DNA from: CAWHOW01 sp963831005
GTDB taxonomy: Bacteria > Bacteroidota > Bacteroidia > Bacteroidales > CG2-30-32-10
Length of the DNA stretch: 64,000 bases
NCBI GenBank assembly: GCA_963831005.1
Contig: CAWHOW010000059.1
Span: forward strand, 1-64,000
Direction of reading: 5' to 3'
Below the pieces are notes generated by a model. It ran no database searches, had not been told where the DNA came from, and saw nothing but the letters and a program-made list of their open reading frames with translations. This document shows positions 53,712 through 63,900 of this stretch, piece after piece; the stretch's first letter is position 1; the number at the start of each line of letters is the position of its first letter. The position numbers and the translations under genes were made by a program.

Positions 53712-54446
53712 TCAGAAGTTGCGCGAGTTATTTCCCTTCCCTTTGACGTATTCTTCTTCCATTATTTTTTTACCGTCGGTATTATAAATTGTCCATGTGC
53801 CGTTCTTAATGAAACTATGAGTGGCATTGTTATATATCATATACCCTTCTTCCTTCACATTGCCGTTATTCCAGTATTCTTTACTGTCGTAAATAAGGTT
53901 TCTTTTGTTTTCCAGTTCAATAATTCTTTGAATGTTCCCGTTAAAAAAGAAAAATTGTTTTGATGTCAGCCACTCTAACGATTTATCATATTCTTCAGTG
54001 AATTTTACTTTGCCGGTGGGATAATAATCAACTTCAGAAAGGATTTGCCCTTTTATATATTGAATCTTCGATTTCAATGTGCCGTTCTTATAATACAGTT
54101 CCATTTGTGAAGTGTGCGTATCAATAGCCTTGAAAGAACATTCCAATTGCCCGTTTTCGAAATAATCTTTATAATAGGTTGTTAATTGCCCGTTCTCGTA
54201 ATTACCTTTATGTTTGGTTTTCCCGTTCTTATAATATTCTTCATAAGGGCCGTTAAATTTAACTCCCGGAGCTTGCCATCTTATTGAATCGCCGCCAAGT
54301 ATAGGATTGAATTTAGCATAGCTACTAATATTCTGTTCTTCGATGGTCATGGTAGTGTCGTTATCCGAATCTTCAGCATCTGCATTCTGTGCATTGACTT
54401 TTACCAAACCCAAACATACACAAATAATAATAAAAAACAATCTCAT
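53712..54446 (-). CDS. Exported MORN-repeat-variant protein
   Basis: The 244-residue protein has a signal peptide (cleavage after VNAQ near residue 20). From ~65 onward it has tandem MORN-variant repeats: GPYEEYYKNGKTKHKGNYEN, TTYYKDYFENGQLECSF, QMELYYKNGTLKSKIQY, EVDYYPTGKVKFTEEY, KEYWNNGNVKEEGYM. This is the type annotated in databases as YwqK-like, a label without a proven toxin-antitoxin role. Such repeats form extended beta sheets that bind proteins or lipids. Function unknown. It is convergent with no close gene; pyrF lies upstream on the same strand by 31 bp. Confidence 0.85.
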   Translation of the reverse strand: MRLFFIIICVCLGLVKVNAQNADAEDSDNDTTMTIEEQNISSYAKFNPILGGDSIRWQAPGVKFNGPYEEYYKNGKTKHKGNYENGQLTTYYKDYFENGQLECSFKAIDTHTSQMELYYKNGTLKSKIQYIKGQILSEVDYYPTGKVKFTEEYDKSLEWLTSKQFFFFNGNIQRIIELENKRNLIYDSKEYWNNGNVKEEGYMIYNNATHSFIKNGTWTIYNTDGKKIMEEEYVKGKGNNSRNF

Positions 54447-54476
54447 TCTGTCAAGTCTTGAATTAATTATAACAGT

Positions 54477-55328
54477 TTATAATTTCATAAGTTTTTGCAT
54501 TTCTTTCTGCGTAGCCCGGGCTTCATCTTTTGCCTTAGCTGCAAAGTCACTGCCTGCTGATGCAAATATAATACTTCTGGAAGCATTTACAATCAATCCA
54601 AACTGATTATTTAATCCATATTCGGCAACTTCCTGCAAGTTTCCTCCCTGTGCACCTATTCCGGGAACAAGGAGAAAATGATCGGGAACTATCTTCCTGA
54701 TGTCTTTCAACATTTGTGCCTGAGTGGCGCCAACCACATACATCATATTGTCGGCATTGCCCCATTGCTGCGATTTTTCGAGCACATGCTCGTAAAGTTT
54801 TTTATTCCCGTGGCTCAAAAATTGAAAATTTTCAGCGCCTTTATTAGAGGTCAAAGCAAGAAGTATTACCCATCTGTTTTTATATTCCAGAAAAGGCGAA
54901 ACCGAATCTTCGCCCATGTATGGTGCAACGGTAACCGCATCAAAATTCAATGAAGGATCATCATTCCCGAAAAATGATTTTGCATAAAGTTTTGAAGTAT
55001 TGCCAATGTCGCCACGTTTGGCATCGGCAATGGTAAATACCTGCCTGTCCGGTAGGCAGGTCTGGTCGCTGAACTTATTCAGGTATTGAATAGTCTTTTC
55101 AAGGCTTTGCCAGCCTTTAACACCGCGGCTTTCGTAAAATGCCAGGTTGGGCTTATAGGCAATAGTAAATTCAATGGTTGCATCAATGATCTGTCTGTTA
55201 AATTCAAATACGGGGTCTTCGGCATCCAATAATTGCTTTGGCAGTTTTGAAATATCCGAATCCAGCCCTACGCACAGGAATGATTTCTTGCGAATCATTA
55301 ATCCGTGTAATTCTTCCCTCGTCATCAT
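54477..55328 (-). CDS. pyrF: Orotidine-5'-phosphate decarboxylase, with an 8-residue palindrome insertion
   Basis: PyrF makes UMP from OMP. The 283-residue protein is of the longer group-2 type. FLCVGLDSDISKLPK near residue 20 and FTIADAKRGDIGNTS near 98-112 hold the Lys/Asp catalytic network, and FLLVPGIGAQGGN near 225 binds phosphate. Between SDQ and FTIADAK lie the residues TCLPDRQV (about 90-97), encoded by a 23-bp near-palindrome at 55039-55061 (ACCTGCCT..AGGCAGGT). This is an in-frame insertion into the loop before the active-site strand. It sits upstream of prfA's end by ~430 bp of repeat DNA; the pyrF-prfA-purM neighbourhood is common in this phylum. Confidence 0.93.
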   Translation of the reverse strand: MMTREELHGLMIRKKSFLCVGLDSDISKLPKQLLDAEDPVFEFNRQIIDATIEFTIAYKPNLAFYESRGVKGWQSLEKTIQYLNKFSDQTCLPDRQVFTIADAKRGDIGNTSKLYAKSFFGNDDPSLNFDAVTVAPYMGEDSVSPFLEYKNRWVILLALTSNKGAENFQFLSHGNKKLYEHVLEKSQQWGNADNMMYVVGATQAQMLKDIRKIVPDHFLLVPGIGAQGGNLQEVAEYGLNNQFGLIVNASRSIIFASAGSDFAAKAKDEARATQKEMQKLMKL

Positions 55329-55412
55329 TCTACTTTATTTATTTTTATTTAAACTTTGTACAGAGTAAATTTATATGTTTTATAAAAGCCTCAAGTCACA
55401 AGCCTCAAGCCC

Positions 55413-55510
55413 AAAGTCCCAAAGAGGAAGACCCAAGTACCAAGCTTCAAGTCACAAGCCCCAAAAATTTTTCCTGGAGTTTGGAATTTGTGGCTTTGAA
55501 TTTGGGACTT
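55413..55510. repeat. Palindromic intergenic element related to the one at 44010
   Basis: AAAGTCCCAAA (55413-55423) and TTTGGGACTT (55501-55510) are inverted arms. Between them CAAGTCACAAGCC recurs (55392 and 55449). The arms share AAGTCCCA/TGGGACTT with the 44-kb element. Confidence 0.6.
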
Positions 55511-55550
55511 AAAAAATACATAGTTTTATACGGATTAATCTGTAATATTA

Positions 55551-55740
55551 ATAACTCATGTTACGTAGAAACACATTTTAATTTTTAACCGCAGAGTTCG
55601 CTGAGGTTTTACGCAGAGAACCGCTGAGTTAATACTTATTTATCTAATTTCGTTTTCTGTCATTATATTTCTCTGCGTATCTCTGCGATTAATTTTCTCT
55701 GTGGTCTCTGCGGTTATTTTGTTTGCGTACCATCAGTTAA
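55551..55740 (-). repeat. 190-bp MITE-like element, copy 2
   Basis: Read on the minus strand this is almost identical to 11441-11630; I count under ten differences by eye. The ends carry the same inverted TAACTGATG-TACGCAAA/ACATGAGTTA pairs. Confidence 0.9.
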
Positions 55741-55754
55741 TAATTAAACATTCT

Positions 55755-56834
55755 TTAACTCACTTCTTCTCCAGCGGCTTTCAAGCGTTCGGCATTTTCG
55801 GCCAACTGAAGTGCATCTATCATATCCTGTATTGCGCCATCCATAAACACCGGCAAATTATAAGTTGAAACACCAATGCGGTGATCAGTTATCCTGCTCT
55901 GTGAATAATTATATGTTCTGATCTTGGCTGAACGGTCGCCTGTTGAAACCATGGTTTTACGCTTCTTTGAAATATCATCCAGGTATTTCTGATATTCCAG
56001 TTCGTATAAGCGCGAGCGTAAAACCTTCATGGCCTTATCGAGATTCTTTATCTGCGATTTCTCATCCTGACAAGAAACAACTATACCTGTTGGGATATGT
56101 GTGAGCCTGATTGCAGAGTAAGTTGTGTTAACTGATTGCCCACCGGGACCGGATGAACAAAAAGTATCTTTACGAATATCCGATTGTTTCAAATCAACAT
56201 CAAACTCATCAGCCTCTGGCAATACAACAACCGAAGCCGCTGAAGTGTGAACCCTTCCCTGTGTTTCAGTCTGAGGTACGCGCTGCACACGATGCACTCC
56301 CGATTCGTATTTTAACTGACCATAAACATTCTCGCCGCTAACGTTAAAAATAATTTCCTTAAAGCCTCCGGCGGTTCCTTGTGTAAAATCAACAAGTTCA
56401 ATTTTCCATTTCTTGTTTTCGCAATAGCGGGTGTACATCCTGTACAAATCGCCGGCAAAAATACTTGCTTCATCGCCGCCGGTACCTGCTCGAATTTCAA
56501 CTAATGAATTCTTTCCATCCTCAGGGTCAGCAGGAATAAGCATGATGCGGATATCTTCTTCCATTTTATCCCTCTTCGAAATAAGTTCATCAAGCTCTAA
56601 TTTCGCCATTTCCCTAAACTCATCATCTTTTTCTTTTGATAGAATTTCTTTGGTCGAGGTTATGTTATCCATAACCAGTTTATATTCCTTATATGCATCA
56701 ATAATAGGTTGCAGTTCCTTGAAGTCCTTGCTGAGCTTAATATAGCGCTTCATATCCGACATCACCTCAGGGTCGGCTACCTGCTTTCCTATTTCTTCCC
56801 ACCTTTTATAAATGGCTTCCAGTTTATCTAACAT
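55755..56834 (-). CDS. prfA: Peptide chain release factor 1
   Basis: RF1 recognises UAA and UAG and releases the finished peptide. The 359-residue protein has the usual length and the GGQ catalytic motif (GPGGQSVNTTYSAIRLTHIP) near residue 230, in a helical N-terminal domain of the standard type. The PxT-type stop-codon reading motif region lies near 180-190 (HRVQRVPQTETQGRVHTSAA is conserved upstream of GGQ). It is 21 bp after purM on the same strand, so the two are likely co-transcribed. MITE copy 2 begins 14 bp after its stop. Confidence 0.96.
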   Translation of the reverse strand: MLDKLEAIYKRWEEIGKQVADPEVMSDMKRYIKLSKDFKELQPIIDAYKEYKLVMDNITSTKEILSKEKDDEFREMAKLELDELISKRDKMEEDIRIMLIPADPEDGKNSLVEIRAGTGGDEASIFAGDLYRMYTRYCENKKWKIELVDFTQGTAGGFKEIIFNVSGENVYGQLKYESGVHRVQRVPQTETQGRVHTSAASVVVLPEADEFDVDLKQSDIRKDTFCSSGPGGQSVNTTYSAIRLTHIPTGIVVSCQDEKSQIKNLDKAMKVLRSRLYELEYQKYLDDISKKRKTMVSTGDRSAKIRTYNYSQSRITDHRIGVSTYNLPVFMDGAIQDMIDALQLAENAERLKAAGEEVS

Positions 56835-56855
56835 TTCAATCCTTTGTAAAAATAT

Positions 56856-58025
56856 TTAATATAAATATGTTCCAGTTTCACTTTTTATGGTAAGCTTTTT
56901 CCCTTTATGTTCCTCGCATCTGCCAATAATTCTAGCATCAACATTAAAACTTTTGGATATCTTAATGATGTCATTTGCCAAACTTTCCGGAATATAGATC
57001 TCCATTCTATGCCCCATATTAAAAACTTTATACATTTCCTGCCATGGCGTTCCTGATTCCTTTTGTATCAATTTGAATAATGGAGGAACTTGAAATAAGT
57101 TATCTTTAATAATGTGAATATCATCAACAAAATTCAGAACTTTAGTTTGTGCTCCGCCCGAACAATGAATTATGCCGTGTATATCTTTTCTAAATCTCTT
57201 GAATATTTCACTCATGATAGGAGCGTAGGTGCGGGTGGGGGAGAGTACTAATTTACCTGCATTGGTAGCAGTTTCCCCCATAATATCCGTCATGCATTTC
57301 GAGCCTGAATAAACCAAATCGGTAGGAATTGAAGAATCATAGCTTTCAGGATATTTCTTTGCATATAATTTCGAAAAAACATCATGCCTTGCGGAGGTAA
57401 GGCCATTACTGCCCATTCCACTGTTATATTCATCCTCATAAGAGGCTTTTCCAAAGGAAGCCAATCCAACAATTAGGTCTCCACTTTGTATATTATCACA
57501 GGTAATAATTTTATCACGTTTAGTCCGGCTTACAACAGTGGTGTCAACAATCACGGTTCTTACTAGGTCACCCACATCAGCCGTTTCGCCACCTGTAGAA
57601 TAAATATTTATTCCATGTGTTCTTAATTTAGCAAGGAATTCTTCTGTCCCTGCAATAATTTCAGAAATTACATCTCCGGGTATTAGATTTTTATTCCTTC
57701 CGATTGTTGAAGAAAGCAGGATGTTATCTGTAATACCTACGCAAAGCAGGTCATCCAGATTCATAACAATAGCATCCTGTGCTATACTTCTCCATACAGA
57801 CAAGTCCTCTGTTTCCTTCCAGTATATGTATGCTAATGATGATTTTGTGCCGGCACCATCGGCATGCATAACTATGCAATAATTATCATCATTAGTTAGA
57901 TAATCTGGAATAACTTTGCAAAAAGTTCTAGGGAAAAGGCCTTTATCAATATTTTTAATAGCGTTGTGGACATCCTCCTTTGAAGCAGATACCCCACGCA
58001 TATTATATTTTAGATTATCATTCAT
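56856..58025 (-). CDS. purM: Phosphoribosylformylglycinamidine cyclo-ligase (AIR synthase)
   Basis: PurM closes the imidazole ring of purine precursors using ATP. The 389-residue protein is the long Bacteroidota version (about 40 residues longer than E. coli PurM). It shows the MHADGAGTKSSLAYIYW loop near residue 55, MNLDDLLCVGITDNILLSSTIGRNK near 90-115, GGETADVGDLVRT near 145 and IHCSGGAQTKVLNF near 285. It starts 32 bp after the downstream terminator of the PorE-like gene and is followed by prfA. Confidence 0.94.
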   Translation of the reverse strand: MNDNLKYNMRGVSASKEDVHNAIKNIDKGLFPRTFCKVIPDYLTNDDNYCIVMHADGAGTKSSLAYIYWKETEDLSVWRSIAQDAIVMNLDDLLCVGITDNILLSSTIGRNKNLIPGDVISEIIAGTEEFLAKLRTHGINIYSTGGETADVGDLVRTVIVDTTVVSRTKRDKIITCDNIQSGDLIVGLASFGKASYEDEYNSGMGSNGLTSARHDVFSKLYAKKYPESYDSSIPTDLVYSGSKCMTDIMGETATNAGKLVLSPTRTYAPIMSEIFKRFRKDIHGIIHCSGGAQTKVLNFVDDIHIIKDNLFQVPPLFKLIQKESGTPWQEMYKVFNMGHRMEIYIPESLANDIIKISKSFNVDARIIGRCEEHKGKKLTIKSETGTYLY

Positions 58026-58041
58026 ACAAACAGAAATAAAA

Positions 58042-58073
58042 AAAGCATCCCGGGTTATTCGTCGGGACGCTTT
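58042..58073 (-). terminator. Terminator of the PorE-like gene
   Basis: On the minus strand AAAGCGTCCCG and CGGGATGCTTT pair with one G-U around GACGAATAACC, followed by U residues, 19 bp after the stop of the 58092 gene. Confidence 0.8.
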
Positions 58074-58091
58074 CTTTATATTTATTCAACG

Positions 58092-60341
58092 TTACTTGTT
58101 TTTATTTCCAGTTTTCGTATTAATAGGTTTGTTTTTAATTCCGGTACTATCTTGTTTTATTGTCCCATTATTGTTCTGCTGGTTAACAGGTGGTTGCTGA
58201 TTTATTTGGTTATTATTCTGAGGAACAAATTTATTATTTCCGGGTTGTTGCTGTTTCTTATCTTCCTGTTTAATTGAAGATGAATCAGTTTTCATATCAA
58301 TAATAGGAGAAATTCCTTTTTTTGAGGTGTCGGATCTCGGAATATAATCATCACTTAGTACTCTGAATTCCGAACGCCTGTTTAACTGGTTAGCTGCCTC
58401 AAACTTATCTTTATTGTCTTTAAATTGATTAATATAGTCCTCAGTTAATTTAGTTCCCTTTGTGAAAAGAAATCCATCGCGGGTTATATCTTGAGTTAAA
58501 GTTCTTGGTACTCTTTTCCCGTATCCTTTTGCCTGAAGCCTGTCGCCGGCAATGCCTTTTGAAATTAAATAATCAACAACAGATTTTGCTCGTTTATATG
58601 AAAGAGTATCATTATATTCTAGACCTCCACGGAAATCTGTATGAGAACCTAATTCAACAACAATTCTTGGATTGTCCTGCATGGTTTGAATCAGGTCATT
58701 AAGTGAATCCTGATACTGTGGCAAGAGTTCCCATCTGGCAAAATCATAAAGAATTTCAGGTAATACAATTGGTGATGGTGGAATTGGAATTAATCCGAAA
58801 TCAAAAACAAAATCCTTACTTCTTTCCAGTCCCACAGTGCTTGCTTTTCCCTTAGCCCCAAAATAACCTTTTGATTCTATTTTTAATTCATATGATGTAT
58901 TTGCAAGGAATTTTGTTTTGTCGAATTTATATTGACCGGAACCATCAGTAGTGCCAGTAACAATTGTACCATCAGATCCTACAAGTGTAACCGTGGCACC
59001 TTTGATAGGATCCTTTGTTTTGCTACTATCATTTGTTATAGTTCCCTGCAGAGAAAATACAAGAGGCGGTTCATAGAATGAATATAAATCATCACTTCCT
59101 TTGCTTCCTTTTCTGTTTGAAGAGAAATAACCCCGTTCATCCTTACCTGCAAATATGATAGCAAAATCGTCTCCTGAAGAATTAATAGGATATTTCATGT
59201 TAACTGGCTTTCCCCAGGAATCACCTGATTTTTCAACTCTGAAAATGTCAAGCCCTCCCATTCCTGGTAAGCCATCAGATGCAAAATATAAAACTCCATC
59301 TTCACGAATATACGGAAATAATTCTTCTCCGTCAGTATTAATATTCGGACCTAGGTTAATAGGTTTATCCCAAGGTTTACTCTTTTTGGTTCTCTTAGCC
59401 ATCCAAATATCATGTCCACCATAACCTCCATCCATATTTGAAGAAAAATATAATGTAAGTTCATCTGAAGATAAAGAAGGATGCCCATAAGAAAAGCTAT
59501 CAGGCCCCAGTACTACTAATTCAGGTATATCCCACGAATTGCCCTTTTTCTTTGTAACAAAGATCTGGCAACCTACTTCTTTTTTCTTTTCAACGCTGCA
59601 ACGTGTGAAATACATCTCGTTGTATTTATCATTCAGGCATGCTTCGCCTTCGTTACTGACAGTATTAACATTCTCTCCAACAGAAACAGGTGTGCTCCAA
59701 GCGCCCTTTTTATCCATTGCTGTAAGATAGATGTCTGAAAAATTTTGGCCGGTCCATGCATCAAACTCTTTTCCCGTAGAACCGTCACGTGTTGAAGTAA
59801 AAACAAGTGATTTATAATTTTTTGAATACCAGGCTGGCGCAAAATCCATATCCTTGGTATTTAATTGCGTTTCATTTTTTACAACATATCTGGTCGGATT
59901 GTCTTTCCATTGTTGTGCTAAGGTACAAGATTCAGCTCCTTTTGCCCCGCGAACATCCGTAGGTACAAGATCCTTATAAGCATTATATTGAACAACGGCA
60001 TCTTCATATTTTTCATTTACTTTAAGCATATCTGCATAATGTAATGTAGCCAGAGGATCGGGATATTTTATACTTACTGCTTTTTTGTACCATGATTCGG
60101 CTTGCTTGGTATCATTAGATAACCGATAGCATTCTGCTATCTGGAAAACAATGCGGGCTCTTTCAGCTTTATTTCGTTTGATCTTTGTATATGCTTTTTT
60201 ATATAATCCTATTGCATCATAATACTGAAAATATTTATAAGCATTATCTGCATCCTGCGCCCAGTTTTTTTGGGAATAGGATTTTGAAACCAACAGTCCT
60301 GCAAAAATTGAGGTTAAAAGGAATACTCTAAAAATTTTCAT
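58092..60341 (-). CDS. PorE-like OmpA-family protein (TPR, PD40, CRD, OmpA)
   Basis: The 749-residue protein has a signal peptide (cleavage near SKSYSQ, residue 23), TPR repeats (~30-130), PD40/WD40-like blades (~170-420, for example HPSLSSDELTLYFSSNMDGG and GGLDIFRVE), a carboxypeptidase-regulatory-like domain (~435-510; IKGATVTLVGSDGTIVTGTT) and a C-terminal OmpA peptidoglycan-binding domain (~535-660; VVELGSHTDFRGG, LSYKRAKSVVDYL). A Gln/Asn-rich tail ends it. This order is that of PorE of Porphyromonas, which anchors the T9SS to peptidoglycan. Its presence suits the por operon in the window. Confidence 0.85.
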   Translation of the reverse strand: MKIFRVFLLTSIFAGLLVSKSYSQKNWAQDADNAYKYFQYYDAIGLYKKAYTKIKRNKAERARIVFQIAECYRLSNDTKQAESWYKKAVSIKYPDPLATLHYADMLKVNEKYEDAVVQYNAYKDLVPTDVRGAKGAESCTLAQQWKDNPTRYVVKNETQLNTKDMDFAPAWYSKNYKSLVFTSTRDGSTGKEFDAWTGQNFSDIYLTAMDKKGAWSTPVSVGENVNTVSNEGEACLNDKYNEMYFTRCSVEKKKEVGCQIFVTKKKGNSWDIPELVVLGPDSFSYGHPSLSSDELTLYFSSNMDGGYGGHDIWMAKRTKKSKPWDKPINLGPNINTDGEELFPYIREDGVLYFASDGLPGMGGLDIFRVEKSGDSWGKPVNMKYPINSSGDDFAIIFAGKDERGYFSSNRKGSKGSDDLYSFYEPPLVFSLQGTITNDSSKTKDPIKGATVTLVGSDGTIVTGTTDGSGQYKFDKTKFLANTSYELKIESKGYFGAKGKASTVGLERSKDFVFDFGLIPIPPSPIVLPEILYDFARWELLPQYQDSLNDLIQTMQDNPRIVVELGSHTDFRGGLEYNDTLSYKRAKSVVDYLISKGIAGDRLQAKGYGKRVPRTLTQDITRDGFLFTKGTKLTEDYINQFKDNKDKFEAANQLNRRSEFRVLSDDYIPRSDTSKKGISPIIDMKTDSSSIKQEDKKQQQPGNNKFVPQNNNQINQQPPVNQQNNNGTIKQDSTGIKNKPINTKTGNKNK

Positions 60342-60575
60342 AAATATAATTATTTAATTAGTATTTTTATGTGGCTGCTAAAATAAAGAAAATATTTCCA
60401 AGAAAAAAAATAATTTCTATGAACTTAATTTTAATTACTTATTAAAATTGAAAATACTTAACTTAAATTATTAATTAATATAGTACTACGCCAAATTAAA
60501 ATTGTTATTAAGAACGAATATTTACATTCCAAGGTTCAAAAATAAATAATTTAAATAACAATCACTAAAAAATAC
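60342..60575. other. AT-rich intergenic region, no feature seen
   Basis: Over 230 bp of very AT-rich DNA between the PorE-like gene and tatA. I see no gene, RNA or repeat in it. Confidence 0.4.
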
Positions 60576-60863
60576 CTACCCTATTAAATTCTTGCTTTGA
60601 TCAGAAAAAGCAGTATCTGGTTTTTTTTCTGAAGCTTTTTCAGTATTTTTACTTTCTAATTCCCCTTTCAGCTTTTCAGCTTGTGCCTTTAATTCCTCTT
60701 TAATAGGGTTAACGGTTTTATTTACTTCTTCAGTAATATCCTCGGCAGCAATTTTAATTTTTTGTATGCCTTTAGCTAATTTCTTTGCAATCTCAGGAAT
60801 CTTTTGAGGGCCAAATAATATGAATATAGCTAAGAAAATGAGAAATAATTCTCCCGTCGTCAT
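60576..60863 (-). CDS. tatA: Twin-arginine translocase subunit TatA/E
   Basis: TatA forms the pore-like assembly that moves folded proteins across the inner membrane. The 95-residue protein has the single N-terminal membrane helix, then the hinge FGPQKIPEIAKKLAKGIQKI near residues 22-40, and an amphipathic/acidic tail. It is separated from secDF by a terminator. Its presence means Tat export is available, which matters for the Tat-like signal of the radical SAM protein at 48476. Confidence 0.94.
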   Translation of the reverse strand: MTTGELFLIFLAIFILFGPQKIPEIAKKLAKGIQKIKIAAEDITEEVNKTVNPIKEELKAQAEKLKGELESKNTEKASEKKPDTAFSDQSKNLIG

Positions 60864-60926
60864 TTTAAATTTATTTAAGTGGTAATCAGAAATTTGTTTA
60901 ATTAAGATTCCACTTACAAAAATAAA

Positions 60927-60953
60927 AAAAACCCCGCAATTAACGGGGTTTTT
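60927..60953 (-). terminator. Terminator of secDF
   Basis: AAAAACCCCG and CGGGGTTTTT form a 10-bp stem around CAATTAA, 18 bp after the secDF stop on the minus strand. Confidence 0.85.
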
Positions 60954-60970
60954 GAATCCATATTGAATAA

Positions 60971-63900
60971 TTATTTTTTTGCTTTTAATAATTCTTTCTT
61001 TGCTTTTCTCCTTTCAATCCATTGAAGAGTATCATAAGCAACAGGAGTTGCGTTAAGTACGGAGGAATATGTTCCTATAACAACACCTATCAGTAAAGCA
61101 AATGCAAATCCCCTGATTACTTCACCACCAAAAATAAACATAGACAGCAATACCATAAAAGTTATACCTGATGTATTAAGTGTACGGCTAAGTGTACTGT
61201 TAATAGCATCATTCATATTTGTCTTCATATCGCGTTTTGGGTACAAGGTCTGGTATTCACGAATCCTGTCAAAGATAATTACGGAGTCCATGATAGAATA
61301 ACCTATAATTGTAAGGATAGCTGCAATAAAGTCCTGTCCTATTTCTAAGCTGAATGGTAGTATTCCATTAAATATCGAGAAAATGGAGATAACAATAAAG
61401 GTGTCATGGAATAAGGATACAACTCCACCGAGCCCCCACTGCCATTTCTTGAATCGTAAAGCGATATAAATAAAAATCATCAAGAGGGAAAAGAATACTG
61501 CGAAAAATGCTTGCCGCAACAAGCTGTAAGCAATAGTTGGCTCAATTTTTTGCGAACTTAGTTTTCCCAATACCTTTTTCTCATCATGCGACATAAAATC
61601 TGCCAGCGTGATCTTCGTATTAAAGAATGGCTTTAAGCCAGTATATAATTTTGTTTCAACAATTGAATCTGCTGAAATAGTTTTATCATCTATCTTATAC
61701 GATGTGGTAATTTTAACCTGGTTGCTGGGTCCAAATGTTTTCACTTCTGGAATATTCCCGTCGAATTGTTTGCCCAAGGCTGCACTAAGATCAGCGGTTT
61801 TGATGTCATTATCAAATCTTACAACAAACGTCCTTCCTCCAAGAAAATCAATTCCTCTTCTTAATCCTTTAGTCGAAAGTGAAATTATACCGGCAACTAC
61901 AAGCGCAAGAGAAAGAATATAGAATTTTTTCCTTACACCAATAAAATCAATATGAACATTGGTAAGGAAATTTTTTGTCAGCTTATTCCACACTTTAATT
62001 TCCATGTTTTTATCCATCATCCAGATGAAAATTAAACGTGTGATGAAAATTGCACAGAATAATGAACTGATGATACCAATGATAAGCGTGGTAGCAAAAC
62101 CCTGTACAGGCCCTGATCCGAATATATAAAGTACGATACCTGTCAGCAATGTAGTTACGTTACTATCAATGATAGCCGATAAGGCGTGCTTATATCCATC
62201 GTTCACCGCAAGCCGTATTCCTTTCCCCGCTCGGATCTCCTCTCGCACACGCTCGTAGATAATAACGTTCTTGTCAACGTCCATACCGAGAGTAAGAACA
62301 AGACCTGCAATACCAGGTAATGTCAGAACAGCTCCAAGAGAAGCAAGAATACCAAATACAAAGAACATGTTTACAAAAAGTGCAATGTCGGCAACCAAAC
62401 CGGAACGGTTATAATAGAACACCATAAAAATCATGGTGAGTATGAACGCAGCAATAAACGACATGAAACCGTTGTTGATTGCTTCCCTACCAAGCGTGGG
62501 ACCTACAATAGCTTCTTCAACAATTTTTGCAGGAGCCGGAAGTTTACCAGCCTTCAAAACGTTTGCAAGGTCTTTTGCTTCATCTAAGGTAAATTGCCCT
62601 GTAATTTGTGAATGTCCGTTAGGAATTTCGCCCTGAACAGTAGGGGCGGAATAAATGTAATTATCAAGAGCAATTGCTATGCATTTCCCGATATTATCAG
62701 CCGTTAATCGTTTCCATGTTTTAGCCCCATCCGAGTTCATAGACATGGATATTTCGTTCGAATTATTTTGCCCAAAGTCCTGACGGGCATCAGTTATGGC
62801 GCTTCCGTCAATCGGTGCTTTTCCGTAATGATTGGTAACATGGATAGCATATAAACGTAATGTGGTTTTTTTCTCATCAAAAGCCTTAACATCCCACATG
62901 AATCTCAGTGAATTGGGGAATATTGCTTTTACCTGGTCGGTTGCAAGCATCCTGTTAACCCTTGCTGTGTCAATAATAGCACAATAGCCAACTACAGGGC
63001 CTTTGCTGTAATATGATTTTCCGTCTTTCTGGTCAATTGCAGGCCTCAGGTAAGCAAACAGCGGGTTCTTTTTTGCATATTCATCAAACGATTGCTGGTT
63101 AGCAAGTTCTTTGCCTTTCGAAGTAGTATCCTTTTTTAGTTTGGTTACAAGAGAAGTAGTATCGGCTTCAGCTTTTTTAATACTATCCTGCTTTAATGAT
63201 TTTTTATCCTTTTTGGTAGCAGCTTTCTTGCTGTTTTTCAGGCCAGCTTTACTATTTTCTGCCAGAGCAGTTGTATCTTTTTCGTTTATTGTAGTATCGC
63301 CCTTTGCTAATAAAGCAAGCTTTTTGTTGGCGTCTTCCAGGTATGAGAATACATCTTTGCATTCATATGTTTCCCAGAACTCGAGTTTTGCTGTGCTTTG
63401 TAAAATCTTTCTTACACGTTCTGGCTCTTTTACGCCCGGAAGTTCAACCAGTATACGGCCTGCTGTAGATAACTTCTGAATGTTTGGCTGTGTAACCCCG
63501 AATTTATCAATACGTGTTCTTAATATATTGAATGTTCTGTCGATGGCGTCATTGGCTTCTGCCTTGATAACGGCAAGCACTTCGTCGTTAGTTGAATTGT
63601 AATTGATCTTATCTTTCAGGTCAACAGTGTTGAAAACTGAAGAAAGCTTAAAGCCGGGGTCTATGGTTTTAATAGCTTCACCGAAAAGGGTAACATAATC
63701 CTGAGTACTCGATTTTTCCAGTTCATTGGCTTTATCTATTGCTTGCAGGAAAACCTTGTTCTGGCTATTGTTAGCCATTTCTTTAATAACATCAACCACC
63801 GAAATTTCGAGGGTAACATTCATACCGCCTTTAAGGTCGAGGCCGAGGTTGATTTCCCTGTCCTTACATTGTTTATAGGTATAAAACCATCTCATTCCTA

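Noticed and set aside
53523..53963. Plus-strand 146-codon open frame across array C and into the MORN gene
   Set aside because: It is antisense to a well-supported MORN gene and partly repeat-derived.
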